32,837 nucleotides of DNA, taken from an uncultured Oscillospiraceae bacterium (GTDB taxonomy: Bacteria; Bacillota; Clostridia; Oscillospirales; Oscillospiraceae). The stretch covers positions 1-32,837 of the forward strand of contig CANQCS010000027.1 in the NCBI GenBank assembly GCA_947589745.1, written 5' to 3'. Positions 7,078 to 16,361 of the stretch are shown here, piece after piece. The notes beneath the pieces are model-generated. The model did no database searches and was not told where the DNA came from. It saw nothing but the letters and a program-made list of their open reading frames with translations. The translations under genes and the position numbers were made by a program. Every line of letters starts with the position of its first letter. Positions within the stretch are counted from its first letter, which is position 1.

Positions 7078-9309
7078 TTATGAACTTTCCTGCGCTTCTT
7101 GCGGGGCAATCTCCACGAGCACGTCTCCTTTCTCCCTGTGCACGGTAAAGCCCCGGATATATCCCAGCGCACGGAGATGCTCCAGGACCCGCTGCTCCTT
7201 CTCGATCAGCGCCGCCAGTTTTCGCTTCCTCTCATAGACCCCCTCCGGCAGACGGATGCCCAGCGTTTTCAGCAGGGTATCCATGCGGATGGACCGGCTG
7301 GTGGCCGCTCTGAACCTCCGGCTCCGCGGTCCGCGCCCCATGGAGCCGATGCGAAGCAGCAGATACCACACCACAGCCAGGTTTTCCCCGCTGGCGGGCA
7401 GGCCCGGGATGTGGAGCCGCTGGGTGGGCAGCACATAGAACTGGCCGTTGAGGATCTCGGCGTATTCATAGAGGGGCGGCAGCGTCTGCGGGTCATATCC
7501 GAAACCGGAGCTCTTTTCTTCAATCGGCAGGAACGGCCCGGAGAGGACCGTGCGATCTCCCTGCCCGCTGTATACGAAGCCGTAGCGGGCGGAGTTCCGC
7601 CGGTCGATCTCGATCCGGCAGTCCATCATCTTCCGCAGGCTCTCCTCCACCGCCGCCTTGCGTTCCGGCCGCAGGGTCAGCTTCGGATTCCCGGAGAGAA
7701 GCTCCATGATCCCCTTCGCGGTGATGGTTTTGACGCGGTTTTTCATCAGCGTATAGACCGCGTCCGCGATCATCATGTCAAAATAGGTGAGCGCGGGGCC
7801 ATCCAGGCGATAAGATACCGTCGGTACCGCTCCCTCCGAACGTGACCTTCCCACGGGAACATCCCGGCCGGACCTATGTCCCTTTCGCAGTTCTCCTGCC
7901 ACTTTCGTGCGGTTGGCGTACACCGCGTCGATCTCCCTGACACGCTCCTCCATCGCCCGGCGTATGGCCTGGGCCTCCACCTCAGCCTCTGCGGGAACGG
8001 GACCCTCGAAATACCGCCTGATATATCCGCCCAGGGCCTCGCCGCCGCCATCCAACGCGCTGTATTCCAGCATGGCGTGGAGCTTGTCCTCCGCAACGCG
8101 CCGCCGCGCCGCCTTTGCCTCTGCCCCCAGCGCGCTCCCCTGGAGAGACCGCTCGATGAGACCGCGGCAGATCTGGTCGTCTCCCGGCAGACAGCAGAGA
8201 ACGCACTCCCCGCCCTTCCCGTCGCGCCCGGCGCGGCCGGCCTCCTGGAAATAGTCCTCCAGGGAGAGAGGCAGCTCATAGTGGATCACGAACCGCAGAT
8301 CGCTCTTGTCGATCCCCATGCCCAGCGCGGTGGTGGAGACCATCACCTGTGCCTCACCCCGCTGGAACCGATCCAGGTTCGCTTTTTTATTTTCATCTGG
8401 CTCCAAGGGGATGTTCCCGCCGCCCTCATCCAGCTTCGCGTAGTAGCGCAGCGCATCCACGCCGGAGGTTTTCAGATGCCCATAGACCTCATCCACGCTA
8501 GCGGCGGTAGTGCAGTAGACGATGCCGCTTTGTCCGGGATGCTTCCGGACAAAGCGGGTGAGGAAGGAGAGCCTTCCGGCCCTGGACGAAAACCGGCGGA
8601 CGGAAAAGGACAGGTCACTCCTGGCGGCGGGATAGATGTATTCCCTGGGCGCACGCATGGCGAGAAAACACTTGATGTCCTCGCGGACCGGCTTTGTGGC
8701 GGTGGCGGTAAAGGCGGCCACCGTGGGATGGCAGCCCATCCGCCGCATGAGCCGGCTGATCTCAAGATACCGGGGCCGGAACTCATAGCCCCAAAGGGAG
8801 ATACAGTGGGCCTCGTCCACGGCGATCAGCGAGATCTCCGCGTTCTGGGCGAAACGAATGAACGCCCCGGTCCGCAGACGCTCCGGCGTCACATAGAGGA
8901 GCTTGTATCCGCCCTCTGCGGCGTCGGAGTAGATCCTGTCCCGGCGGGAGCGGAACCTCGCGTCCTCGCCGGAACAGAGATGGGGGCCGTCCCGATCCAG
9001 CAGAAATTCCCCCACGAGGCAGGCCACGGGGACGCCGTTCCTGTACAGCGTCTCCCCCTGGTCCTGGATCAGGGCGACGAGGGGGGACACCACCAGCGTG
9101 ACCCCGGGCAGACAGAGGGCGGGGACCTGATAGCAGACGGATTTGCCGCCGCCGGTGGGCATCACGGCCAGCACGTCCCTCCCGGCCACGATGTCCCGGA
9201 CAATGGCGCGCTGGTCCGGGTCAGCGCGAAAGGCAGCCTCCGCCTCCGAAACGCCCAACACCCTGGCCAGTGCGGCGCGCAGCTCTTCCTCAGATACCTT
9301 CCTTTTCAT
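7078..9309 (-). CDS. RecQ-family ATP-dependent DNA helicase, variant without zinc-binding cysteines
   Basis: A 743-aa 3'-5' superfamily 2 DNA helicase of the RecQ family. Walker A is MPTGGGKS (about residues 50-57), the DEAH box is DEAHCIS (165-171), TATATKPVR is motif III, STTALGMGIDKSD is motif V, and QEAGRAGRDG is motif VI with the arginine finger. The RecQ-specific motif reads SLWGYEFRP, with Leu where RecQ proteins usually have Gln. The region that should carry the four zinc cysteines (about 405-445, EDKLHAMLEYS...GGYIRRYFEG) keeps the surrounding pattern but has none of them. The C-terminal 230 residues are not a usual RQC-HRDC tail. They contain TYFDMMIADAVYTLMKNR and look like winged-helix DNA-binding segments, vaguely like plasmid replication initiators (low confidence). 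The frame runs to 9426, but the ATG at 9309 has AAGGGGGG upstream and starts the conserved part. It stands alone, 118 bases after the kinase gene. Confidence 0.85.
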   Translation of the reverse strand: MKRKVSEEELRAALARVLGVSEAEAAFRADPDQRAIVRDIVAGRDVLAVMPTGGGKSVCYQVPALCLPGVTLVVSPLVALIQDQGETLYRNGVPVACLVGEFLLDRDGPHLCSGEDARFRSRRDRIYSDAAEGGYKLLYVTPERLRTGAFIRFAQNAEISLIAVDEAHCISLWGYEFRPRYLEISRLMRRMGCHPTVAAFTATATKPVREDIKCFLAMRAPREYIYPAARSDLSFSVRRFSSRAGRLSFLTRFVRKHPGQSGIVYCTTAASVDEVYGHLKTSGVDALRYYAKLDEGGGNIPLEPDENKKANLDRFQRGEAQVMVSTTALGMGIDKSDLRFVIHYELPLSLEDYFQEAGRAGRDGKGGECVLCCLPGDDQICRGLIERSLQGSALGAEAKAARRRVAEDKLHAMLEYSALDGGGEALGGYIRRYFEGPVPAEAEVEAQAIRRAMEERVREIDAVYANRTKVAGELRKGHRSGRDVPVGRSRSEGAVPTVSYRLDGPALTYFDMMIADAVYTLMKNRVKTITAKGIMELLSGNPKLTLRPERKAAVEESLRKMMDCRIEIDRRNSARYGFVYSGQGDRTVLSGPFLPIEEKSSGFGYDPQTLPPLYEYAEILNGQFYVLPTQRLHIPGLPASGENLAVVWYLLLRIGSMGRGPRSRRFRAATSRSIRMDTLLKTLGIRLPEGVYERKRKLAALIEKEQRVLEHLRALGYIRGFTVHREKGDVLVEIAPQEAQESS

Positions 9310-9366
9310 ATGGCGCGCCCCCCTTGAAAGCGATGGGAAAGTTCTTCTTAATACTTTTTCTTTCAG

Positions 9367-9416
9367 GAAAAAGCATGAATCGCCGGGGCAGCATGTTGTG
9401 ACCTGCCGCCCCGGCG
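9367..9416 (-). terminator. Terminator of the lipoprotein-histidine kinase operon
   Basis: CGCCGGGG (9381-9388) pairs with CCCCGGCG (9409-9416), and the stem extends inward. On the minus strand it is followed by ATTCATGCTTTTTCC. It starts about 10 bases past the kinase stop codon. Confidence 0.8.
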
Positions 9417-9426
9417 TTCTTCTCAC

Positions 9427-11643
9427 TTAATGATCGTTCTTCTGCCGGGTCAGGATCTCGCTCAGCGTGGCGTACACGGTGGCGATTTCCAGAGGTTTGG
9501 AGATGTGGGCGTCCATGCCGGCCTGGCGGCACTTTTCCGCGTCCTCGGCAAAGGCGTTGGCGGTCATGGCCAGGATAGGGATGGTCCCGGCGTCCGGCCG
9601 GTCCAGGGCCCGGATGGCCCTGGTGGCGGCGTAGCCGTCCATACGGGGCATCTGGATATCCATGAGGATCAGGTCGAAATGGCCCGGCGCGGACTGCCGG
9701 AAGAGCTCCACCGCCTGCTGGCCGTCCTCCGCCTCCACGATCTCCGCGCCTGTCTCCTCCCCCAGCAGCTCCACGGCGATCTCCCGGTTGAGCTCGTTGT
9801 CCTCCGCCAGGAGGATACGCTTCCCATGAAAATCGTACTCCATCCTGGGAGCGGCCCGGTGGGAGGCCGCCTGGTTTCCTTCCCAGGCGATGGCCCGGGC
9901 TCCCTCCACGGTGGAGAAGGGAATACGGACGGAGAAGGTGCTCCCCTCCCCGAATACGCTCTCCACCTTCACGCTGCCGCCCATCATCTCGGTGAACCGC
10001 TTCACGATGGACAGGCCCAGGCCGGTGCCGCCGAACTTGTGGGCCACGCCGGAGTCCTCCTGCTCAAAGGCCTCGAAAATCTTGTCGAAATTCTCCTCCT
10101 TGATGCCCACGCCGGTGTCCGACACCTGGAACAGCAGCCAGAGGCGGCCCTCCTCCCGCTCCGCCTCGGTGACGCGGAAGGCGACCTTTCCGCCGCCGGA
10201 GGTGAACTTGATGGCGTTGGACAGGAGGTTGGACAGGATCTGGTTCAGCCGCAGGGAATCCCCCACCACCGTCTCGTCCACCCGCCCGGTGAGGACGGCA
10301 TCGAAGCGGAGGCCCTTGGATTCCGCCTGGGTGCGGTACACGCTGACCAGGCTCTCCAGGAAGAGGCGCAGATCGAAGGGCTCGTATTTCATCTCCAGCT
10401 TGCCGCTCTCGATCTTGGACATATCCAGCACGTCGTTGATGAGGGCCAGCAGGTGCTGGGAGGACAGGGACACCTTTTTCAGGCAGTCGTCCACCTTGGC
10501 CGGGTCGTCCAGGTTCTGCCGGGCGATGGTGCTCATACCGATGATGCCGTTCATGGGGGTGCGGATCTCGTGGCTCATGCGGCTGAGGAACTCGCTCTTG
10601 GCTTGGTTAGCGCTCTCCGCCCGCTCCTGGGCGGCCACGGCGGCCTCGTTGGCCTGGACCAGGGCGCGGGTGTGCTGCTGCAAATTGAAATAGTAGGCCA
10701 GAAACAGGATGGTGATGGCTGCGAGGATGACCGCCAGCACCACCAGCGCGTTCCTGTTCAGCTGGTTGGTCTGGGCAGCCACCATCTGGTCGATCACCTC
10801 ATAGGGGATCTCCAGCAGCATCATCCAGCCGGTCTCCTCGATGGGGGCGTAGTACATACACTGCAGGTGGCTGCCGGCGTGGAAGATGGTCATGCCCGGG
10901 GACCGGGAGGCAAAGTCGGTGCGCACCTGCTCCAGGGAATAGCCCTCGTGGAAGGAGGCGTAGGCCTCCAGCTTGGAGAGGATATTGGTGCCCGCCGGGA
11001 GGTCATCATTGAAGGTGTTGTGGATGATAAAACTGCCGTCCTGGGTGACGATGCTGGCATAGGTCTGGGCCTCCGGGTTCTGGAGGGCCAGGCCGGAGCT
11101 GAAGGCCTCGCTGGTCAGGCCGGCCAGCATCGCCACAAAGGTCCTGTCCCCGAAGGCGATGGGGTCGATGGTGACGCCCATGATGATCATATTCTCATTG
11201 ATCAGCGCCTCGCTGTAGGAGATCTGATCGCTCTCCCCCAGGAGCAGGTCGCCCAGGAAGCTGAGCCGGGAGGCGGCGGGCCGGACGCCCTCCTCGCTGT
11301 AATAGAACCCGTTGTCGTCCAGGAAGGCCAGGAACTGAAAGTCGTTGTACGTCTCCGCCTCCGTGAGGAAGGCGGTCAGGGTGTCCTGGCTTTGCAGGTC
11401 CTCGCCGTTCACGCTGCCGGCGATGGTGTGCAGGGCGGAGAACCGGGCGCTGAGGCCGGTGTCGAAGTGGCTGCCGATCTGGGCGGTCATCTCCCGCAGA
11501 TACATCCGGTTCAGCTCCGCCCCGGAGGTCAGGGTGATCTGGCCGGAGGACTGGATCAGCCAGCGAAAGCACCCGGCGCAGATGGCGAAGATAAGGGCGG
11601 TCAGCAGCAGATAGGGCAGGCGGGACCTCTTATGCTCAGTCAT
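9427..11643 (-). CDS. Membrane hybrid sensor histidine kinase with C-terminal receiver domain
   Basis: A 738-aa sensor kinase in the cytoplasmic membrane. There is a membrane segment at about 10-29, an extracellular Cache-like sensor region at about 30-297 (including [12 protein letters not shown]), and a second membrane segment at about 299-319. A short coiled coil links to the HisKA domain, where [11 protein letters not shown] carries the phospho-accepting His358. The ATPase domain has [11 protein letters not shown] (Asn475 region), SDTGVGI and [10 protein letters not shown] receiver domain at about 608-733 has AEDN, the phospho-acceptor Asp662 in [11 protein letters not shown], and the conserved Lys716 in HISKP. 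All catalytic residues are present. No separate response regulator or output domain lies nearby, so the phosphate must pass to a protein encoded elsewhere. The ATG overlaps the end of the lipoprotein gene by 8 bases, which indicates translational coupling. The neighbouring extracellular binding protein is the likely ligand-presenting partner (inference). Confidence 0.95.
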   Translation of the reverse strand: MTEHKRSRLPYLLLTALIFAICAGCFRWLIQSSGQITLTSGAELNRMYLREMTAQIGSHFDTGLSARFSALHTIAGSVNGEDLQSQDTLTAFLTEAETYNDFQFLAFLDDNGFYYSEEGVRPAASRLSFLGDLLLGESDQISYSEALINENMIIMGVTIDPIAFGDRTFVAMLAGLTSEAFSSGLALQNPEAQTYASIVTQDGSFIIHNTFNDDLPAGTNILSKLEAYASFHEGYSLEQVRTDFASRSPGMTIFHAGSHLQCMYYAPIEETGWMMLLEIPYEVIDQMVAAQTNQLNRNALVVLAVILAAITILFLAYYFNLQQHTRALVQANEAAVAAQERAESANQAKSEFLSRMSHEIRTPMNGIIGMSTIARQNLDDPAKVDDCLKKVSLSSQHLLALINDVLDMSKIESGKLEMKYEPFDLRLFLESLVSVYRTQAESKGLRFDAVLTGRVDETVVGDSLRLNQILSNLLSNAIKFTSGGGKVAFRVTEAEREEGRLWLLFQVSDTGVGIKEENFDKIFEAFEQEDSGVAHKFGGTGLGLSIVKRFTEMMGGSVKVESVFGEGSTFSVRIPFSTVEGARAIAWEGNQAASHRAAPRMEYDFHGKRILLAEDNELNREIAVELLGEETGAEIVEAEDGQQAVELFRQSAPGHFDLILMDIQMPRMDGYAATRAIRALDRPDAGTIPILAMTANAFAEDAEKCRQAGMDAHISKPLEIATVYATLSEILTRQKNDH

Positions 11644-13609
11644 CTCCGGTCACCACCTTGATCCGCCCCTCCGGTTCGGCAAAAATGGCCTCGCCGTTGT
11701 GGGTCTGGAAGTAGATCTGGAGGGCGTCCCCGAAGGTCTTGTCCGTCTCCCGCACCAGCTTGACGTCCTCCGCCAGGGGGGCGGTGTCGCTGTACACGTT
11801 GAGCATGGTGTACCCGTCGCCGTTATTGTCCAGATAGCCGTCCGCCCCGCACATGTAGGAGGTGACGGCGATGGTGTAGGTCCGGGACTCGTCGAAGGGC
11901 GAGCCGTCCGGCATGGTGATGTCCAGCAGCTCCGCCGGAGTGTCCTCCGTGGGGGCGCGGTAGGAGTAGCACAGGCCGGACACGTTCAGGAACCGGCCGC
12001 CGGGGATACCGCTCTCCTGGATGAGGCGGGTCAGGCCGTTGGCCAGCATCTCCCGGACCACGGAGCCCTTCGCCTCCAGCACCACCATAGGGTTACCGTA
12101 GGGGCACACCACGTCCAGGTCGCTGCCGAAGACGTTGCCCTCGTAGAGGCTGCCCCGAATGGCGCCGCCGTTGACGAAAGCCAGGTCCACCTGAGCCATC
12201 TCCCGGAGGGCGTCGGCCACCAGGTTGCCGATGCCCGTCTCCTCCCGGCGGACGTTGTAGTCCTCATAGATCATATCCCCCGCCACGACGCCGATGAGGG
12301 TCTGGTCGTACTCAATGTCCGCGTCGCCCTCCAGGAAGTAGCGGTCCACGCCGGCCAAGGCCTCCTCCATGGTGGTCTCCCCGTTGAGGGCGGACACCAT
12401 ACTGCGGCCGAAGTACAGGAGCAGCTTGGCGGGGAACCGCACGTCATATACATAGCCCTCCGAGATGCAGTCCGCCAGGCCCGGGGGGATCTCGCCGGGG
12501 GCGGGGACCTCCTCCGCCAGATAGGACTGGGACGCGCCCAGGTCCCGGATGAACGCGGCCTGCCCCTCCGGGGTGGACAGCAGGGCCAGGACCCGCTGGG
12601 CGGCGTCCAGGACGTCCTCCTTTCCCGGATCGGCCAGAGTGGCGTTCAGGCCCAGGAACGACGACGGCGTGGCGATGGTCCAGGGGTGGTTGTCCCCCTC
12701 GCTGAGGAAGGGGACCATGGCAAATTCATACTGGCCGCCGTGGGCGTTCAGCGTGTCCAGGAACTGGACCGTGCCGTAGGTGAGCAGCATGGTGCCGTCC
12801 AGCATCCGGTCCTGGACAGGGGTCTCGTTGCCCCGGTTGCCGCTCAGGCGGACGGGGTTCAGATAGCCCTTCTCCGCCATGGCGGCGGACAGGTCCAGGC
12901 AGCGGGCCATGCCGCCCAAGAAAGTGTCCTCCCGCTTGGTGAGGCGCTCCCGCCAGACGACCCCCTCGGACTGGCCCAGAAAGTCGGGGATCTGGGTGCC
13001 GACGAAATAGGTGGATACGTTGGTCATGTCGTTGGACTCAAGGGCGAACATGACGCCGTCGCTGCCCTGGCCCAGCCCCTGGGCCGCCGCCGTGTCCAGC
13101 ATGTCCATCAGATCGCCGGTGGTTGCGGGGGGCTCGGTCACCCCGGCCTGGGCGGCCAGGGTGGCGTTGTAGATGTAGCCGGAATACTGCCCGGGCAGGG
13201 GCAGGAACAGGGTCTTGCCACCGATGAGCAGGTTTTGGGAGATGCCGGCCTGGTAGGCGGAGGCAAACTCCTGGGCGCTCAGATCCATGGCGTAGCTCCG
13301 CACGTCCCCGGTGGGCATGGTGGTGGTGATGATGTCGGCGCCGTGGCCGGTGCGCAGGCGGCGCTCACTCTCGCCGTCGATAGTGGCCTTGGCGTTGAGT
13401 TCGATCTGGAGGTCGATATCCGGATATGTAGCCTCCACCAGCGCCTCAAAGTTGCTCAGTTCGATGGAATACAGCATGGTCACCGGGACCTGCGCCGGGG
13501 CGGGACCCTCCCCGCTCTCCACCGGACCGGGCTCCGCCGCCGGGCCGCAGCCCACCAACTGGAGGGCCAGCAGACAGGTCAAGATCAGACTGACGAACCG
13601 TTTCTTCAT
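11636..13609 (-). CDS. Lipoprotein fusing an ABC-type solute-binding domain to a 5'-nucleotidase C-terminal domain
   Basis: A 657-aa exported lipoprotein. The signal peptide is [10 protein letters not shown]...ALQLVGCG, with lipobox LVGC and Cys21 as the lipid anchor, followed by a Pro/Glu/Gly linker. Residues of about 40-400 look like an extracellular solute-binding protein of the sugar type ([38 protein letters not shown]). Residues of about 435-650 match the 5'-nucleotidase C-terminal domain: [60 protein letters not shown]. The catalytic metallophosphoesterase half of a 5'-nucleotidase (DxH, GNHE) is absent, so no hydrolysis is expected. In true 5'-nucleotidases this C-terminal domain provides substrate binding, so recognition of a nucleoside or nucleotide is a reasonable guess. 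The start has TAGGAGGT 7 bases upstream and a perfect promoter. No permease genes are nearby. The gene overlaps the hybrid kinase gene, pointing to sensing rather than transport. Confidence 0.9.
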   Translation of the reverse strand: MKKRFVSLILTCLLALQLVGCGPAAEPGPVESGEGPAPAQVPVTMLYSIELSNFEALVEATYPDIDLQIELNAKATIDGESERRLRTGHGADIITTTMPTGDVRSYAMDLSAQEFASAYQAGISQNLLIGGKTLFLPLPGQYSGYIYNATLAAQAGVTEPPATTGDLMDMLDTAAAQGLGQGSDGVMFALESNDMTNVSTYFVGTQIPDFLGQSEGVVWRERLTKREDTFLGGMARCLDLSAAMAEKGYLNPVRLSGNRGNETPVQDRMLDGTMLLTYGTVQFLDTLNAHGGQYEFAMVPFLSEGDNHPWTIATPSSFLGLNATLADPGKEDVLDAAQRVLALLSTPEGQAAFIRDLGASQSYLAEEVPAPGEIPPGLADCISEGYVYDVRFPAKLLLYFGRSMVSALNGETTMEEALAGVDRYFLEGDADIEYDQTLIGVVAGDMIYEDYNVRREETGIGNLVADALREMAQVDLAFVNGGAIRGSLYEGNVFGSDLDVVCPYGNPMVVLEAKGSVVREMLANGLTRLIQESGIPGGRFLNVSGLCYSYRAPTEDTPAELLDITMPDGSPFDESRTYTIAVTSYMCGADGYLDNNGDGYTMLNVYSDTAPLAEDVKLVRETDKTFGDALQIYFQTHNGEAIFAEPEGRIKVVTGDD

Positions 13610-13652
13610 GTTCCATACCTCCTATCCCAAGGCAACACATTAACACATTTTA

Positions 13653-13681
13653 ATTATACAAATTGGCTCCAGGATTGTCAA
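13653..13681 (-). promoter_or_regulatory. Perfect consensus sigma-A promoter of the lipoprotein-kinase operon
   Basis: On the minus strand TTGACA (13681-13676) and TATAAT (13658-13653) match the consensus exactly with a 17-base spacer. The start codon lies about 40 bases downstream. Such a promoter implies strong basal expression unless repressed. Confidence 0.9.
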
Positions 13682-13690
13682 GGACCGCGC

Positions 13691-13716
13691 AAAAAAGCCG
13701 CCCTGGCCGGGGTGGC
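13691..13716 (-). terminator. Second terminator candidate upstream of the lipoprotein promoter
   Basis: On the minus strand GCCACCC...GGGCGGC forms a stem with one mismatch, followed by six T residues. It sits between the terminator of the 403-aa gene and the lipoprotein promoter and would insulate the latter. Confidence 0.5.
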
Positions 13717-13775
13717 AAAAAAATCCATAGTCTTTCCTGCATAGGGATACCGCCGCCAAGTAATGTCCTCGCACG

Positions 13776-13804
13776 AAAATGGGACGCGGCCTTGGCCGCG
13801 CCCC
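13776..13804 (-). terminator. Terminator of the 403-aa protein gene
   Basis: On the minus strand GGGGCGCGGCC-AA-GGCCGCGTCCC forms a long stem followed by ATTTT. A further inverted repeat, TGACCCTGT (13822-13830) with ACAGGGTCA (13844-13852), overlaps the stop codon. Confidence 0.75.
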
Positions 13805-13849
13805 GTTCTTTGAAAGAAAACTGACCCTGTCCGTATTTTTCCCACAGGG

Positions 13850-15061
13850 TCATCCCTTTCTCAGTTTATTCAATCGCTCCAGCAGCTTATCGGGAATCGC
13901 GCCAGTCTTCCCCAAACCACACAGCATATCGACCATTTCCGGAGGCATCTGAGCGAGTTCTCCATCGGGCATCAGCATCAGCATCTCAGCCAGCGCTTGC
14001 AGCTGCTCAAAGTCCGGCACTCCACCATCCTCCTCCCCCATGTCCTCCAGCACACTATCCATAGTCTCATACAGGACTTCCAAATCGTCCGTTCTCTCCA
14101 GCCGGATACCGCATTTTGAACAGAGGTCCTTCAAAATGGCAAAACCGCGGTCGTCCCCACAGAGGATCGTCTGCGGCACACTGCCGCCATTCTGTAGAAG
14201 CTCTGCCAATCCGTTCATGGTTTCCGCAGCATCGTCTCCATGAGTGACGACCGGCTGCTGGATCACCCCCGCGCTTCTCTCCACACAGATAAGGGCCAGC
14301 GGAATATACGGAGCCTCATTCTCCCGTCCGCTGTCCTGAACAGGGGTTGGGAGCCGCATCGTTCCGCACTCCCAAATACCCGCTCTCTTTTTCCTCTTGA
14401 TCCTCGCGGCCATTAAATCATCGGTGAAAGCCGGCTCCTGATAGGAAATCTCAGCGGTGGGGAGCGGTATGCCGCTGACGGTCCAGCATCCCTTCTCACG
14501 GGACAGCAAGGGGACCTTCCGGACACCGCTCCGCAGCGGATACAGGCCGATCTCTTCCTTACTGTGATGCTGGAGCAGTTCCTTCATCCCGATCCCTGCG
14601 GAAAGGGCTTCAGAGATCCGCTGCTCATCAAGAGCGGAATCATAGTGCCATGGATACCGTCCGGGCCGGTATTTGGTGAATTGGGGAAAGGCTTTTCTTC
14701 CTCTGAGCGGGATTTGATGCGTTCTGGCATATTGCCGCACCTCATCCACTTCCGCATCCGAAAGCATATCCTTATTTTCAAAAGAACACTGGAGACAGTC
14801 TTGCGATGTCAGGACCTCGCCCATTGTAATACTATCTACATCCGCAAATCCCACATCCAGCAATATGCGGTAGCTCTGGTAGCCCTCGTCCCCTACGTAC
14901 AGTCCAAGCGCGAGGTGCTGCCCTATCATTCCCATTACACTGCAATAGCCGGTCTCACCGTCCGGCAGCTTGACGGCAAAGACCTCGTCGTCGTACAGCA
15001 GCTTCCACAGCTTTGCCGCTTTGTACTGAAAGGCCAAATCGTACATTTTCTCTGTTGCCAT
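13850..15061 (-). CDS. Uncharacterised 403-aa protein (DUF7309/DUF6930-like)
   Basis: A soluble protein of unknown function. The N-terminal third (LWKLLYDDEVFAVKL, GYCSVMGMIGQHLALGLYVG, GYQSYRILLD) resembles a domain found in uncharacterised Firmicutes proteins, recalled here as DUF7309 with DUF6930 following; that match comes from memory and was not searched. A central stretch, KYRPGRYPWHYD, and a later alpha/beta part, PQTILCGDDRGFAILKDLCSKCGI, are visible. The C-terminus is Met- and Leu-rich and helical (LQALAEMLMLMPDGELAQMPPEM). There is no signal peptide and no catalytic motif that I recognise. The start has GAGGGGGG upstream and a good promoter at 15149-15177. It has its own terminator and no operon partner. 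Confidence 0.8.
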   Translation of the reverse strand: MATEKMYDLAFQYKAAKLWKLLYDDEVFAVKLPDGETGYCSVMGMIGQHLALGLYVGDEGYQSYRILLDVGFADVDSITMGEVLTSQDCLQCSFENKDMLSDAEVDEVRQYARTHQIPLRGRKAFPQFTKYRPGRYPWHYDSALDEQRISEALSAGIGMKELLQHHSKEEIGLYPLRSGVRKVPLLSREKGCWTVSGIPLPTAEISYQEPAFTDDLMAARIKRKKRAGIWECGTMRLPTPVQDSGRENEAPYIPLALICVERSAGVIQQPVVTHGDDAAETMNGLAELLQNGGSVPQTILCGDDRGFAILKDLCSKCGIRLERTDDLEVLYETMDSVLEDMGEEDGGVPDFEQLQALAEMLMLMPDGELAQMPPEMVDMLCGLGKTGAIPDKLLERLNKLRKG

Positions 15062-15148
15062 CGTTTTCCCCCCTCTTGCTCAGTTTTGATGATCCTATCG
15101 CGCTATACCCATCCGCTTTTGCGCAGCACATACCGCATATTTAATTTT

Positions 15149-15177
15149 ATTATACCATGCAAATGGTTCATTGTACA
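15149..15177 (-). promoter_or_regulatory. Promoter of the 403-aa protein gene
   Basis: On the minus strand TGTACA (15177-15172) and a perfect TATAAT (15154-15149) are 17 bases apart. The predicted transcript has a leader of about 80 bases before the ATG at 15061. Confidence 0.7.
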
Positions 15178-15341
15178 GTCCCCAGCATGCCTAAATCACG
15201 GCGGCAGCATTTACTTTGCAGCGAATCGCACCAGCTGAAGGACCTCGCTATCCACAGCAGCACAGGACATTTTCGGGGGGCAGATGCCCAGAGGATATCC
15301 TCCGGGAAATGGTCCTTACCAGTGTATCCTTGAAACGGTAT
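15178..15341. other. Gap without a recognisable gene
   Basis: Together with its flanks this is a 369-base stretch between two minus-strand genes. Beyond the promoter and terminator listed on either side, I see no credible reading frame with a ribosome binding site and no RNA gene. Confidence 0.5.
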
Positions 15342-15383
15342 ATAAGAACCGCCCGGTACTGCTCACCGAGAGTACCGGGCGGC
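15342..15383 (-). terminator. Terminator of the SDR / PanB-like operon
   Basis: CCGCCCGGTACT (15349-15360) pairs perfectly with AGTACCGGGCGG (15371-15382) around a 10-base loop, and a T-rich TTCTTATAT follows on the minus strand. Confidence 0.8.
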
Positions 15384-15430
15384 TTCCAATATGTGAGAGG
15401 GAAAGAATACGATAGGGCCTAAGTAAGAAA

Positions 15431-16312
15431 TCAGTATTTCTGCTCCAGCAGATTCATGAACTTATCCAGCTCTTTTTCGTCCATGCTCCAGCCATTATCA
15501 GCGGGAGGATAGACACCGTTCTTGACATCCTGGTTGAAGGCGGCAGCGCCCTGGATGCAGCTACCGAGCAAATTGGCATAGCTCTTGGCGTGCTGGGACA
15601 TGGCCTGGGGCGGAATGAAACCAAAGAGGTCGAAGATGACCATTTCGGAGCCGTCCGCGGCACTGCCGGCGGCCACGGCCACAACGGGGATGCGCAGGTG
15701 CTTGGCCACCGCGTCGGTCAGCTCCCGGCTGGTCATCTCGATGGTCATACCGATCATGCCGTTCTCCTGATACTCGTAGGCCTTGCGGAATACCTTCATG
15801 GCGTCCTCCGCGGTGACGCCGGTACGGCGATAGCCGCCCACGTTGTTGGTCTGCCAGCCGGAGAGGCAGCCCACATGGCCAAACACGGCGATGTTGTTGT
15901 CCGCCATGGCTTTCAGCACCTCGTTGGTGACGCCCATGGGCATGACGCAGTCCGCGCCGTCCGCCAGCAGACGGGCCGCCTCCTGGACAGCGATGGTCTT
16001 GTCGGCGTACTGCTGGGTCTGCATGACGGCGTTCAGGCAGACATTGGGGGCCATCTTCTTCTGCATCCGGGTCCACCAGTGGATGTTCTGGGCGCGCATC
16101 TCGCTGTTCTCGCCGGGGGCGGTGTAGCGGACCAGGTCCACGCCGGCCTTCTCGCACATCATCGTGAACACGGGGTCCAGATAGGCGGTGCCCACCATGG
16201 TGATCTTCTTGCCCTCATCCTTCATCTTCTGGAGATGCCAGACGGTGGTGTGGCCCTTCTTGACCGGGGACATAGGGATGTCGCTTTTCTTCACGTCTAC
16301 TTCTACTGCCAT
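15431..16312 (-). CDS. Divergent ketopantoate hydroxymethyltransferase (PanB)-like protein
   Basis: A 293-aa protein with the PanB-type (PEP mutase-like) TIM-barrel pattern. GHVGCLSGW and NNVGGYRRTG match the PanB GHLGLTPQ...GGY region, and IPVVAVAAGSAADGSEMV matches IPVIGIGAG...DGQ. PanB adds a hydroxymethyl group from methylenetetrahydrofolate to 2-oxoisovalerate for pantothenate synthesis. Here the usual metal and substrate positions differ: VGDS is replaced by RYTAPG, ADLPF by LNAVMQ, and KIEGG by MPMGV, while the catalytic Glu region (LECVP) is kept as IEMTS. A standard PanB reaction is therefore doubtful. The start at 16312 has AAAGGAGAAGCATT upstream; the longer frame to 16387 has no support. 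It is the second gene after an SDR oxidoreductase, 49 bases apart, and no panC or panD lies nearby. Confidence 0.75.
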   Translation of the reverse strand: MAVEVDVKKSDIPMSPVKKGHTTVWHLQKMKDEGKKITMVGTAYLDPVFTMMCEKAGVDLVRYTAPGENSEMRAQNIHWWTRMQKKMAPNVCLNAVMQTQQYADKTIAVQEAARLLADGADCVMPMGVTNEVLKAMADNNIAVFGHVGCLSGWQTNNVGGYRRTGVTAEDAMKVFRKAYEYQENGMIGMTIEMTSRELTDAVAKHLRIPVVAVAAGSAADGSEMVIFDLFGFIPPQAMSQHAKSYANLLGSCIQGAAAFNQDVKNGVYPPADNGWSMDEKELDKFMNLLEQKY

Positions 16313-16361
16313 AATGCTTCTCCTTTTATCATTAAATAATATCTTTTGTTGTTGGCTGTAC

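Noticed and set aside
9430-11661. 743-codon plus-strand frame opposite the histidine kinase
   Set aside because: It is a GC-rich mirror frame of a clear kinase gene, with low-complexity Gly/His/Val composition and no domains.
11699-13744. 681-codon plus-strand frame opposite the lipoprotein gene
   Set aside because: It is antisense to an obvious lipoprotein gene and has no motifs or suitable ribosome binding site.
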